From Candidatus Hemicellulosilyticus sp. P3 (GTDB lineage: Bacteria > Bacteroidota > Bacteroidia > Bacteroidales > P3): a stretch of 64,000 nt of DNA. The notes below the pieces were generated by a model. It saw only the letters and a program-made list of their open reading frames with translations, was not told where the DNA came from and did not search any database. Below are positions 25,263 to 33,944 of this stretch, piece by piece. Position numbers and translations under genes: made by a program. The stretch's first letter is position 1, and every line of letters begins with the position of its first letter. Location of the stretch: positions 257,794-321,793 of the forward strand of contig LPNH01000001.1 in NCBI GenBank assembly GCA_001543385.1. The letters are read 5' to 3'.

Positions 25263-27653
25263 TCATTGAAACAATCGTATCAGTGCTATCACCACCGATA
25301 CCATAGAAGCAGTGGCCGATGCCAATGCAAGGCGTTCGCCGGTCGTCATGTGAGAGCGTTCGGGTTTTTGCGGTACAATGATTTCGCATCCGGGTTCGAT
25401 GTGCGTCAGCCAGCGGGCCCGCGATACGGTGCCGTTGGGGTAAACAATGAATGTCTGCCGCTTCTTGGCGTTCAAGCCGTAGCCTCCCGCTTGATTGATG
25501 TAATACCGTGCGTGTTTGCCGCTCCGGTACGACACGGCGTTGGGACGCATCACTTCACCGTTGATACGCACCGTTCCGTCGTATCGCGGCACAATAATTT
25601 CATCGCCGTCCTGCAATATGATATCGTAGTCCGAATAGGGGCGTTTGACGGCATGGTCCAGCTGCACGCCGACTGGATAAGTGGCACGTTGTGTCTGCAG
25701 GATCGTCAACGAGTCTATGTTCACATCCGTTCTTAAATTATTCATCACATCGATTATCTCACTTCGTTCGGAGGCTTCGGTGCGGCGTATCAGCTTGCTA
25801 CCTTTGATGTATGCAAAGGATGTCACGCCCCCGGCCCGTTTCATGATGTCGCTCAGCCGGTCGTTGACCGATGTAAGTATATATTCTCCCGGGAAAGCCA
25901 CCTCTCCTTTCACGGTCACCTTCTGCTGTTTACTGTAGTCGGGGCTACGGCGCACAATGACAATGTCATAAGGCTCCAACGTGAACATTCCCGAGTCCCG
26001 CAAAGCCAGTCCGTCCGCAAAATCCATCGTATAAACATGGGCCAGTTTGCTTGAAGATGCGGAGCTCTTCGGGTCATAGATACGCCGGGCCACGTCGGCG
26101 CGGATGGTTGACGCCCCCTGCTTGAATCCGCCTGCGCGGACCACCAGGTCCTCGATAGTGGTATTCGACGCATAAGGGAAAGTGCCGGGCTGATTCACCC
26201 ATCCCACAATGCTCATCGTGCCGTTGTCCTGTAGCTCTGTCACCCTCGACACCACCAACATGTCATTCTTTTGCAGCAGCACGTCGCTGGCCTCCCCGTT
26301 CATGAGTTTCTTCAAGTCGACGGCGATGGTCATCAGCGACAGATCCTCTTTTTCCCGGATGATGATGGCGCGGCCCAGAAAAGCATCCGGTGTCAGTCCG
26401 TCGGCATGTGCGATCAGTTGTCTCACGGTGGCGATAGTGTTTCCCAGTTCATATTCGCCCGGGCGGTACACCGCACCTTCCACAACAACCATATTCTCAT
26501 ACCGTGTCAAGTTGGAGTCAACCGTCACAGCGTCGCCGTCAGCCATCCGGAAGAGGCCGTAATCCTTTTCGCCGAGGGTGAAAATCTGTTTCTCGCGTTC
26601 TGTTTGGCGCACCACCTTCAGTTGCTTGCGGTAGGCGTTGCCCACAAATCCTCCGGCATAGCGTATGGCGTCAGACAATGTCTCCCCGGCACGCAGCTCA
26701 TACCGCATCGGCCGTTTCACCTGTCCCGTCATAGTCACCAGTTGCTCGTAGGGTGGCACGATAACTACGTCGCCGTCCTGCAGGCTGATGTCGCTGTCTG
26801 TCGTTCCGTAAAATAGATATCGGTACACATCCACCGTGTCAATCGTCTCACCGTCGCGCACCAGTTGCACATTGCGCAGCGAGCCTGCGTCCGTCACACC
26901 GCCGGCTCGGTAAAGGGCGTTAAAAAGCGATGAGAACGACGACAGCCGGTAGGTTCCAGGCACCGCCACTTCTCCCATCATGTGCACATTGATGGTGCGT
27001 ATCTGTCCCAGCGTCACGCTGATCTGCGTGTTTCCGCCGTTCAGTCCGGCGTAGCGGCGTGCTACAGTCCGGCGTATTTTCTCGGTGGCTTGTTTCATGG
27101 TCAGGCCGCTCAGCGGAATGGCTCCCACCTGCGGTATCAGTATCATGCCCTCGGGAGTTACACGCAGCTTGAAATTGGCCTCGCTGGCGCCCCATATATC
27201 CACAAGCACTTCGTCTCCGGGCCCCAGCTTATAACTGGCTGGCGTGGCGGCATTCTCGTTGGGCTCGAAACTCATGTTCTGTGCGGTGAAAACATCGTGG
27301 CCGAAAATATCCGACTGTCGTGCCGTATAAGATCCGTCGCTACCCTCCGGTTGTCCCACAGGGCTGATTTCGTTGTGGCGGATGCGCCCGTCAACGTCGG
27401 CTGAGTTGGGCTGTGCTTCATCGGTGGCAGATTGCGTCGTGTTGCTTCGCAGCTGCTCATACTGTCGCTTGATTTGCTTCAATTGGTCGAGGGTGACACC
27501 ACGGGCAATCAGTTCCTTGCCGATTTGCTGTTCCGTCTTGCCTGAAGCGACAGCCGATCGAATATACTCTGTAATGGCTTCATTGCTTATTTGGGCCTGT
27601 GTTGTAACAACGGCAAACAGAAGTGTCACAAAAAAAACGGAGACGCTGCGCAT
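25263..27653 (-). CDS. wza: Wza-like polysaccharide export outer-membrane protein with SLBB domains
   Basis: The 796-residue protein has a signal peptide of about 20 residues ending TTQA. Near residue 140-230 is the Poly_export block (YKLGPGDEVLVDIWGASE, LIPQVGAIPLSGLT). Several SLBB repeats follow, each recognisable by VHMMGEVAVPGTYRL-type or WVNQPGTFPY-type phrases and by DGDxVxVP turns. A hydrophobic C-terminal segment of about 20 residues ends it. It is longer than the enterobacterial Wza (about 380 residues), as is usual in Bacteroidota, where extra SLBB domains are common. It would form the export channel for a capsule or exopolysaccharide. It is the first gene of the wza-wzz pair. Confidence 0.88.
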   Translation of the reverse strand: MRSVSVFFVTLLFAVVTTQAQISNEAITEYIRSAVASGKTEQQIGKELIARGVTLDQLKQIKRQYEQLRSNTTQSATDEAQPNSADVDGRIRHNEISPVGQPEGSDGSYTARQSDIFGHDVFTAQNMSFEPNENAATPASYKLGPGDEVLVDIWGASEANFKLRVTPEGMILIPQVGAIPLSGLTMKQATEKIRRTVARRYAGLNGGNTQISVTLGQIRTINVHMMGEVAVPGTYRLSSFSSLFNALYRAGGVTDAGSLRNVQLVRDGETIDTVDVYRYLFYGTTDSDISLQDGDVVIVPPYEQLVTMTGQVKRPMRYELRAGETLSDAIRYAGGFVGNAYRKQLKVVRQTEREKQIFTLGEKDYGLFRMADGDAVTVDSNLTRYENMVVVEGAVYRPGEYELGNTIATVRQLIAHADGLTPDAFLGRAIIIREKEDLSLMTIAVDLKKLMNGEASDVLLQKNDMLVVSRVTELQDNGTMSIVGWVNQPGTFPYASNTTIEDLVVRAGGFKQGASTIRADVARRIYDPKSSASSSKLAHVYTMDFADGLALRDSGMFTLEPYDIVIVRRSPDYSKQQKVTVKGEVAFPGEYILTSVNDRLSDIMKRAGGVTSFAYIKGSKLIRRTEASERSEIIDVMNNLRTDVNIDSLTILQTQRATYPVGVQLDHAVKRPYSDYDIILQDGDEIIVPRYDGTVRINGEVMRPNAVSYRSGKHARYYINQAGGYGLNAKKRQTFIVYPNGTVSRARWLTHIEPGCEIIVPQKPERSHMTTGERLALASATASMVSVVIALIRLFQ

Positions 27654-27699
27654 GTCTGGACAAATTAAATGATGGTTGAATCAAGTCGAACCGGTGTAA

Positions 27700-27726
27700 T
27701 TGAACTGCAAAGATACGTTATTTTTG
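27700..27726 (+). promoter_or_regulatory. Candidate promoter for the redoxin gene
   Basis: TTG at 27700 and TATTTTTG at 27719-27726 have the start-to-start spacing of 19 expected for Bacteroidota promoters (TTTG, about 19 bases, TAnnTTTG). The ATG follows 45 bases later. Confidence 0.55.
27708..27715 (-). promoter_or_regulatory. Candidate -7 element for wza-wzz
   Basis: On the minus strand this is TATCTTTG, an exact TAnnTTTG match, about 55 bases before the wza start. It lies directly beside the opposite-strand element for the redoxin gene. Confidence 0.5.
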
Positions 27727-27771
27727 CCATATTATATAATAAGACTTTCATCCCGGCGTTATACAATAACC

Positions 27772-29217
27772 ATGAAAAGTTGCATCCGTGCATTCCTGCT
27801 CTTGCTGGCCTTCACCGTGGCCGGCAGCGTCGCTTTCGCCAAGTCCGACCGCTACCGTATCACACTCACCATCCATGATTGTCCCGACAGTGTGATGTAT
27901 TTGGGCTATTACTATGCCGAAAACAGCTATGTCTTCGACACCGCCCTGCGCGACAAAAAAGGACGTTTTGTTTTCAGCGGCGACAACCGTGATTTGCTGC
28001 CGGGCATGTACTTCTTCTCAGCCTCCGCCAGCCGTTGGATGGATTTCGTCGTCTATCACGAGAAGCCCTTTTTCACCTTCACCACCGACGAGGCCGACTG
28101 GGTGGGCAACATGCAGGTTAAAGGATCCCGGGAAAACGAAGTGTTTTTCAACTATAAGCGGGGCGACAACCTCCTCTATGCCGAATATGAGCAACGCATG
28201 GCCCATGCCGACAGTGCCGTCCGCCGACGGCTCGAGGCCGAACTGTTGCAACGGCAGCGCGAATATAAAAACCAGTTTATCCGCGACCATCCCGACCGCA
28301 TGATATCCCTCGCCATGCAGGCCACCAAAGACGTTTACCCTTCCGTGCCATTGCTTTCGCCCGATGGTGACACCCTGTCGCAGCGTCAGCGCTACGAATA
28401 CTATATGGCCCACTATTTCGACAGCATGCCGCTTCATGACGATATGTTGGTGCGCACCCCCAGTTCTGTCTTTTACCAAAGAGTCATGGACTACTTCGAC
28501 ATCTACCTCAAAGGCGCCAGTCCCGAAACCGTCATCGCTTACGCTGACAGCCTGATCGAGCGTGCCCGTCCGTCGAAAGAAAATTTCAAATGGCTTGTCC
28601 ATACGGTCAAAGAAAAATACCTCCACAGCAACATTACCGCCTACGAGTCAGTCGTCGTTCATATGATTCATCGCTACTACACTTCCGGCGATGCTTATTG
28701 GTGTTCTGCATCCACCATTGACGAAATGACTGCATTGGCCGACAAGTGTGAGCTCCTGCTCATCGGCCGCACCGCCCCCGAGCTCATTCTCTTCGATACC
28801 TTGCGTGTGCCCCACTCGCTGCACCACCTGCCCCACCGCTACAAACTTCTCGTTTTCTGGTCGCCCGCCTGCGGGCACTGCAAAACCATGGTGCCCGAGC
28901 TCTATCAGCGCTACCGTGCCCTTGCGGAGCGTTACGACATCGGCGCTTTTGCAGTCCTCAGCGAACCTGACGACGCCACACGTCCGTTGTGGCACCGTTT
29001 CATCGCCGACCATCGCCTCGACTGGCTCAACCTCGATGGCGGAGAGGCCAACATCGACTGGCACGACGTCTACAACGTCGTCACCACCCCGCAAGTGTAC
29101 CTGCTTGACCAAGATAACCGTATCATGGCCAAGAAATTCAACGCCGAGACCTTCCAGCGCATCGTCGAGGCCCTTTGCCAACCCAAGAACACATCAACCG
29201 GGACAGACCGGCAATAA
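27772..29217 (+). CDS. Secreted TlpA-like thioredoxin-fold protein with DUF4369-type N-domain
   Basis: A protein of 481 residues from the ATG at 27772, with a signal peptide ending in SVAFA. Residues about 25-130 resemble DUF4369 (beta-rich, with the DTALRDKKGRFVFSG turn). The middle, about 150-320, is helical like DUF5106. The last 150 residues form a thioredoxin fold with the redox motif CGHC at 367-370, in SPACGHCKTMVPELY, and a cis-Pro segment VVTTPQVYL. Such proteins are periplasmic or lipid-anchored thiol-disulfide reductases of Bacteroidota with mostly unknown clients. The M3 peptidase gene starts 12 bases later, suggesting one transcript. Confidence 0.8.
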   Translation: MKSCIRAFLLLLAFTVAGSVAFAKSDRYRITLTIHDCPDSVMYLGYYYAENSYVFDTALRDKKGRFVFSGDNRDLLPGMYFFSASASRWMDFVVYHEKPFFTFTTDEADWVGNMQVKGSRENEVFFNYKRGDNLLYAEYEQRMAHADSAVRRRLEAELLQRQREYKNQFIRDHPDRMISLAMQATKDVYPSVPLLSPDGDTLSQRQRYEYYMAHYFDSMPLHDDMLVRTPSSVFYQRVMDYFDIYLKGASPETVIAYADSLIERARPSKENFKWLVHTVKEKYLHSNITAYESVVVHMIHRYYTSGDAYWCSASTIDEMTALADKCELLLIGRTAPELILFDTLRVPHSLHHLPHRYKLLVFWSPACGHCKTMVPELYQRYRALAERYDIGAFAVLSEPDDATRPLWHRFIADHRLDWLNLDGGEANIDWHDVYNVVTTPQVYLLDQDNRIMAKKFNAETFQRIVEALCQPKNTSTGTDRQ

Positions 29218-29229
29218 ACACCCTGACAC

Positions 29230-31350
29230 ATGAAAAAAATACTAACCGCATCCGCCGTCACCCTCTGCCTGCTGTCGGCCTGCAAGGATAAGAAAACCAT
29301 GGACAACCCCTTCTTCTCAGCGTGGAACACGCCTTATGAAATCCCCGACTTCGGCCGCATCAAGCCGGAACATTACATGCCGGCCTTCGAAGAGGGCATG
29401 CGGCGTCAGAAAGCCGAAATCGACTCCATCGTCAACAACCCCGAGGAGCCTTGCTTCGCCAACACCATCGAGGCCTACGAATACAGCGGAGCCCTGCTCG
29501 AACAGGTTTCCGGAGTGTTCTTCAATCTCAGTGAATGTGAAAACAGTCCCGAGATGGAAGCCATAGCCGAAGAAGTTACCCCAAAGCTCTCCGCACATGC
29601 CGACGACATCGCCCTCGACGCCGCGCTGTTCCGTCGTGTCAAGACTGTGTACGACAGCTACTTCCGTGCTGACGGCACCTGCGACAGTGCCGGTCTCGAC
29701 GCCGAACAGCTGCGTTTGCTCGAAGAAACTTACAAAAGTTTCGTCCGTGGCGGGGCCAACGTGCCGGCCTCGCAGCAAGAGCGTTTCCGTCAGCTCAACA
29801 GCCAGATAGCCTCTCTCACCTTGCGTTTTGCCCAGAATGTGCTGAAAGCCACCAACGACTACCGGCTCGTGCTTGACGCCGACCAGCTCGACGGATTGAC
29901 CTCCGACCAGATTGCCGTCGCCCGCGAGGTCGCCAATGCCGATGAAACCACCAAAGACCAATACGTCGTCACACTCCACATGCCCTCCTGGGAACCCTTC
30001 ATGATGAACAGCCGCCGCCGCGACTTACGTGAGCAGGCCTGGACAGCCTACACCTCTCGATGCGCCGGCGGTCGCTACGACAACACCAGAATCATCGACA
30101 CCCTCGTCAATCTTCGTCTCGAACGGGCTAACATTCTTGGCTATCCCACCCATGCCGACTACATCCATGCCGACTGCATCGCCCGCACCCCTGACGCCGT
30201 CTATCGTTGCCTGAACCAAATCTGGACCCCGGCCCTGCAGAAAGCCAAGGCCGAATGTGCCGAATACCAAAAAATGCTGTCTGCCGATGATCCGGGTGCC
30301 AAGTTGCAGCCCTGGGACTGGCGCTACTACAGCGAACGCCTGCGTCGGCAGCGTTACAGCCTTGACGACGACGAGGTTCGTCCCTATTTTTCGCTCGACG
30401 GCGTGCGCGAAGGTGCATTCATGGTCGCGCATAAACTCTACGGGCTCACCTTTCGTGAAAATCAGAATCTTCCTTCCTACAACTCCGAGGCTCGCTCCTA
30501 CGAGGTCCTTGACAGCGGCCGGGTGATAGGTGTCCTCTACATGGACTTCTTTCCCCGTGCCAGCAAGCGTAGCGGTGCCTGGATGACTGAATTCCGCGGA
30601 CAGCACGTCGATCGCGACGGCAACAACATCATCCCCGTCATCCAAATCGTCTGCAACTTCACCAAACCTGCGGGCGGCAAGCCGTCGCTGCTCAGTTTTG
30701 ACGAGAGCGAGACGCTCTTCCACGAATTCGGCCATGCGCTTCACGGTCTGCTCAGCCGCTGTCGCTATGGCTCGCTGGCTGGCACCAATGTGCCACGCGA
30801 CTTTGTCGAACTTCCATCACAGATTATGGAAAACTGGTGCCGCAATCCGCAGGTTATGAGAGATTATGCGCACCACTACCAGACCGGGGAGTCCATTCCC
30901 GATAGCCTCATAGCCAAAATCGCCGCCGCCCAGACCTACGGCCAAGGCTTTATCAACACCGAACTCCTTGCCGCTTCGCTTCTCGACATGGATTACCACA
31001 CCCTGTCCGCTCCGCAGCGCATCGACCCTCTTGTGTTTGAAAAAACGGCCCTCGACCGTATCGGCCTCATCCCCGAAATAGTGTCGCGCTACAAGAGCCC
31101 TTACTTTCAGCATATCTTCACCACCGGCTACGATGCCGGTTATTACAGCTACACCTGGACCGCCATCCTTGATGCGGACGCCTTTCAAGCCTTCCAGGAA
31201 AGCGGTGACCTCTACAACCCCGCTTTGGCGCGTAAATTCCGTACCATTCTTGAAAGCGGCAACACCCGTGACCTGATGCAGCTCTATCGCGACTTTCGCG
31301 GCCATGATCCGGATGTCAAACCCCTTCTCCGCAACCGTGGCCTGCTATAG
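29230..31350 (+). CDS. M3-family metallopeptidase lipoprotein (dipeptidyl carboxypeptidase-like)
   Basis: The 706-residue protein starts with a lipoprotein signal (LLSAC, lipid Cys18) followed by KDKK. The body starts NPFFSAWNTPYEIPDFGRI, the usual Dcp/oligopeptidase A opening. It contains the zinc motif HEFGH at residues 498-502 within ETLFHEFGHALHGLLS, a downstream FVELPSQIMENW with the third ligand, and the C-terminal GYDAGYYSYTW substrate loop. These enzymes remove C-terminal dipeptides or cleave short peptides. Lipidation places it at the envelope rather than in the cytosol, as is common in Bacteroidota. It follows the redoxin gene and precedes wecB by 42 bases. Confidence 0.93.
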   Translation: MKKILTASAVTLCLLSACKDKKTMDNPFFSAWNTPYEIPDFGRIKPEHYMPAFEEGMRRQKAEIDSIVNNPEEPCFANTIEAYEYSGALLEQVSGVFFNLSECENSPEMEAIAEEVTPKLSAHADDIALDAALFRRVKTVYDSYFRADGTCDSAGLDAEQLRLLEETYKSFVRGGANVPASQQERFRQLNSQIASLTLRFAQNVLKATNDYRLVLDADQLDGLTSDQIAVAREVANADETTKDQYVVTLHMPSWEPFMMNSRRRDLREQAWTAYTSRCAGGRYDNTRIIDTLVNLRLERANILGYPTHADYIHADCIARTPDAVYRCLNQIWTPALQKAKAECAEYQKMLSADDPGAKLQPWDWRYYSERLRRQRYSLDDDEVRPYFSLDGVREGAFMVAHKLYGLTFRENQNLPSYNSEARSYEVLDSGRVIGVLYMDFFPRASKRSGAWMTEFRGQHVDRDGNNIIPVIQIVCNFTKPAGGKPSLLSFDESETLFHEFGHALHGLLSRCRYGSLAGTNVPRDFVELPSQIMENWCRNPQVMRDYAHHYQTGESIPDSLIAKIAAAQTYGQGFINTELLAASLLDMDYHTLSAPQRIDPLVFEKTALDRIGLIPEIVSRYKSPYFQHIFTTGYDAGYYSYTWTAILDADAFQAFQESGDLYNPALARKFRTILESGNTRDLMQLYRDFRGHDPDVKPLLRNRGLL

Positions 31351-31392
31351 TGGTTCTTTAAAAGCGTCACCTCCCGATCTTCCCCTATCTTT

Positions 31393-32571
31393 ATGAAAAA
31401 GCTGCTACTTGTTTTTGGCACACGCCCCGAGGCAGTCAAGATGTGTCCGCTTGTCAAAGCATTCCAACAGCATCCCGATGCCTTTCAGACATCTGTCTGT
31501 GTCACCGGCCAGCATCGTCAGATGCTCGACCAAGTGCTTGCAGTCTTTGATGTAAATCCCGACTACGACCTCGACATTATGAGTCCGGGCCAAAATCTCT
31601 ACGATATCACTTCGCGTGTGCTTACCGGCATGAACGATGTGTTGCGCCGGGCTGCCCCCGACATCGTCTTTGTTCATGGCGACACCACCACCAGCTTTGC
31701 CGCCGCCTTGGCCGCCTCCTATCAGCACATACCTGTTGCCCATGTCGAGGCAGGCTTACGCACATACAATCCCCTCAGTCCATGGCCCGAGGAACTCAAC
31801 CGGCAGCTCACCGCCCGCTTGTCCTGCTACCATTTCGCCCCCACTTCGCAAGCCGCGTGTAATCTCCGTTCCGAGCAGGTCCAAGGTCGTATCGTTGTCA
31901 CCGGCAACACGGTCATCGACGCCCTCCACATCGCGCTGCGGCGCCTGCGAGGCGATGCCGCGCTCATGCACCGTGTCGGTGGCCGTCTTGCTGAGGCCGG
32001 ATACCCGCTGACACGTCTTTCCAATGGCCGTCGCATGGTTCTCATCACCGGCCACCGTCGCGAGAATTTTGGCGAGGGCTTCGTTCGGATGCTCACCGCC
32101 TTCAAAGAATTGGCCGACACCTATCCGCAGGTCGACTTTGTCTATCCCGTACACCTCAACCCCAATGTGCGGCGCCCTGTCGCCGAAATCTTTGGCATCG
32201 ACACCGCCCAAGAGTGGCGAGTCAAGGCAGGTGTCCACTGCAATCTTTTTTTTATCAATCCTCTTGAATATCTGGAGTTCATTCTGCTGATGGAACATTC
32301 CACACTCGTGCTCACCGACTCCGGCGGCATCCAGGAAGAGGCTCCCGGGTTGGGCAAGCCCGTGCTTGTTATGCGCGACACCACTGAACGTCCCGAGGCT
32401 GTGGAGGCCGGCACGGTGCGCCTCGTCGGCACCGACCGGCGGACGATAGTTGCTGAAACAGTCCGTCTGCTCACCGACAGTGCCTGTTATAACCAGATGA
32501 GCCATGCCGTCAACCCCTATGGCGACGGCCATGCTTGTGAGAGCATTGTACACGCCATCATGCAGGCTTGA
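31393..32571 (+). CDS. wecB: UDP-N-acetylglucosamine 2-epimerase (non-hydrolysing) WecB
   Basis: The 392-residue protein shows LLVFGTRPEAVKMCPLV, VTGQHRQMLDQVL, HGDTTTSFAAALAA, AHVEAGLRTY, PEELNRQ, GHRRENFGEG, TDSGGIQEEAPG and MRDTTERPEAVEAGT. The TTERPE form is that of classical WecB making UDP-ManNAc from UDP-GlcNAc, unlike the ETEW form at 1.4 kb. Directly downstream is wecC, which uses UDP-ManNAc. A promoter-like element lies between the two genes, so they may also be transcribed separately. Confidence 0.93.
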   Translation: MKKLLLVFGTRPEAVKMCPLVKAFQQHPDAFQTSVCVTGQHRQMLDQVLAVFDVNPDYDLDIMSPGQNLYDITSRVLTGMNDVLRRAAPDIVFVHGDTTTSFAAALAASYQHIPVAHVEAGLRTYNPLSPWPEELNRQLTARLSCYHFAPTSQAACNLRSEQVQGRIVVTGNTVIDALHIALRRLRGDAALMHRVGGRLAEAGYPLTRLSNGRRMVLITGHRRENFGEGFVRMLTAFKELADTYPQVDFVYPVHLNPNVRRPVAEIFGIDTAQEWRVKAGVHCNLFFINPLEYLEFILLMEHSTLVLTDSGGIQEEAPGLGKPVLVMRDTTERPEAVEAGTVRLVGTDRRTIVAETVRLLTDSACYNQMSHAVNPYGDGHACESIVHAIMQA

Positions 32572-32605
32572 CCGACGAGGCCGACCGGTGTTAAATTATT
32601 TTTGT

Positions 32606-32613
32606 TACTTTTG
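32606..32613 (+). promoter_or_regulatory. Candidate -7 element for wecC and the glycan cluster
   Basis: TACTTTTG matches TAnnTTTG, 69 bases before the wecC ATG. It suggests the cluster from wecC to wecG can be transcribed independently of wecB. Confidence 0.45.
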
Positions 32614-32681
32614 CAAAGACTTTCTTTGTACAGGAAAGTGATGTTTGGTTGTTTAATAGATATAGAAACAGTACTTTATAT

Positions 32682-33905
32682 ATGTTTGTCAACGTAATTG
32701 GCTTGGGCTATATCGGTTTGCCGACAGCTTTGATGCTGGCTTCGCACGGGGTGGATGTTATCGGTACCGACTATAACGGGCAAGTGGTGGAACAACTGCA
32801 AAAAGGCCAGACCACATTCAAGGAAAAAGGTCTTGACGACTTGTTCCAGAAAGCGTTGCGTGCAGGTATCCGCTTTTCGGACTCCTACCAGATCACTGAT
32901 ATGTACATTGTGTCTGTTCCTACCCCCTACAATCCCGAAACCAAACAAGTCGATGCCCAATTCGTTGTCGCCTCGGTTCGCAAAGTGCTGAAAATATGCC
33001 GCCGGGGGGCCATTATCGTCATCGAGTCCACCATCAGCCCCGGTACTGTCGACCGCTACATCCGACCCGAGGTGAAACGCGCCGGCTATGTCGTCGGCCG
33101 AGACATTCACCTTGTCCATGCCCCCGAACGTATCATCCCGGGCAATATGCTCTACGAATTGATCCACAACAACCGCACCATCGGCGCTGACAGCCGTGAA
33201 GTGGGTGAGATGGTCAAACGCTATTACTCCTCTTTTTGCCAAGGAGAAATCATCGTCACCGACATCCGCACCGCCGAGATGACCAAGGTGGTGGAGAACA
33301 CCTTCAGGGCTGTCAATATTGCCTTTGCCAACGAGTTGGCACGTATCTGTCGCCACGACAATATGGATGTCTACGAGATTATCCGCATCTGCAACATGCA
33401 CCCGCGGGTCAATATCCTGCAGCCCGGGCCTGGAGTCGGCGGTCATTGCATCCCTGTCGACCCTTGGTTTCTGGTGGGAGACTATCCTGATTTGACCGCA
33501 GTCACAGCAGCCTGTATGGAGACGAACGCCGGCCAGCCGGCATTTGTGTTGCGACGTATTCAGGAAATCATGAACCAAAGGCAGCTCTTGGATGCCAGCC
33601 GTGTCGGGCTGTACGGGCTTACGTATAAAGAAAATGTTGACGATATCCGTGAGAGTCCCACCCGTCAGCTGTTGAACTGTGAAATGGACGGTGTCCGGCC
33701 GCAGTTCAAGGTTTACGACCCCTTCGTCACACAAGATGCTGTTCCCAACCAGTACCACGACTTCGAGCGCTTCCTCGACGACATTGACATGATAGTCATC
33801 ATGGTCAAACACCAGCTCGTCCAGCAAAGCTGGAACCAGCTACGCGACAAAGTTATCCTTGATTGCCAGAATATTTGTCCTCTCGACGGCGTATTACATC
33901 TCTAA
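32682..33905 (+). CDS. wecC: UDP-N-acetyl-D-mannosamine dehydrogenase WecC
   Basis: A protein of 407 residues from the ATG at 32682. It has the Rossmann motif NVIGLGYIGLPTA, PTPYNPETKQVD, ESTISPGTVD, HAPERIIPGNM, ENTFRAVNIAFANELA, the catalytic Cys256 in GGHCIPVDPWF and the C-terminal GLTYKENVDDIRESP. The APERIIPGNM and CIPVDPWF wording is that of UDP-ManNAc dehydrogenases and contrasts with the WbpA-type enzyme at 6.0 kb. It makes UDP-ManNAcA. The frame is open 33 bases further upstream, but the family starts at MFVNVIG. Confidence 0.93.
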   Translation: MFVNVIGLGYIGLPTALMLASHGVDVIGTDYNGQVVEQLQKGQTTFKEKGLDDLFQKALRAGIRFSDSYQITDMYIVSVPTPYNPETKQVDAQFVVASVRKVLKICRRGAIIVIESTISPGTVDRYIRPEVKRAGYVVGRDIHLVHAPERIIPGNMLYELIHNNRTIGADSREVGEMVKRYYSSFCQGEIIVTDIRTAEMTKVVENTFRAVNIAFANELARICRHDNMDVYEIIRICNMHPRVNILQPGPGVGGHCIPVDPWFLVGDYPDLTAVTAACMETNAGQPAFVLRRIQEIMNQRQLLDASRVGLYGLTYKENVDDIRESPTRQLLNCEMDGVRPQFKVYDPFVTQDAVPNQYHDFERFLDDIDMIVIMVKHQLVQQSWNQLRDKVILDCQNICPLDGVLHL

Positions 33906-33944
33906 AAGATGGCGTTGTAGATACATTATGAATTTCAGCATCCT

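Noticed and set aside
32676-33827. Long open frame of 383 codons on the minus strand
   Set aside because: It lies wholly opposite wecC, which has all family motifs. The frame mirrors the codon pattern of wecC and has no recognisable domain.
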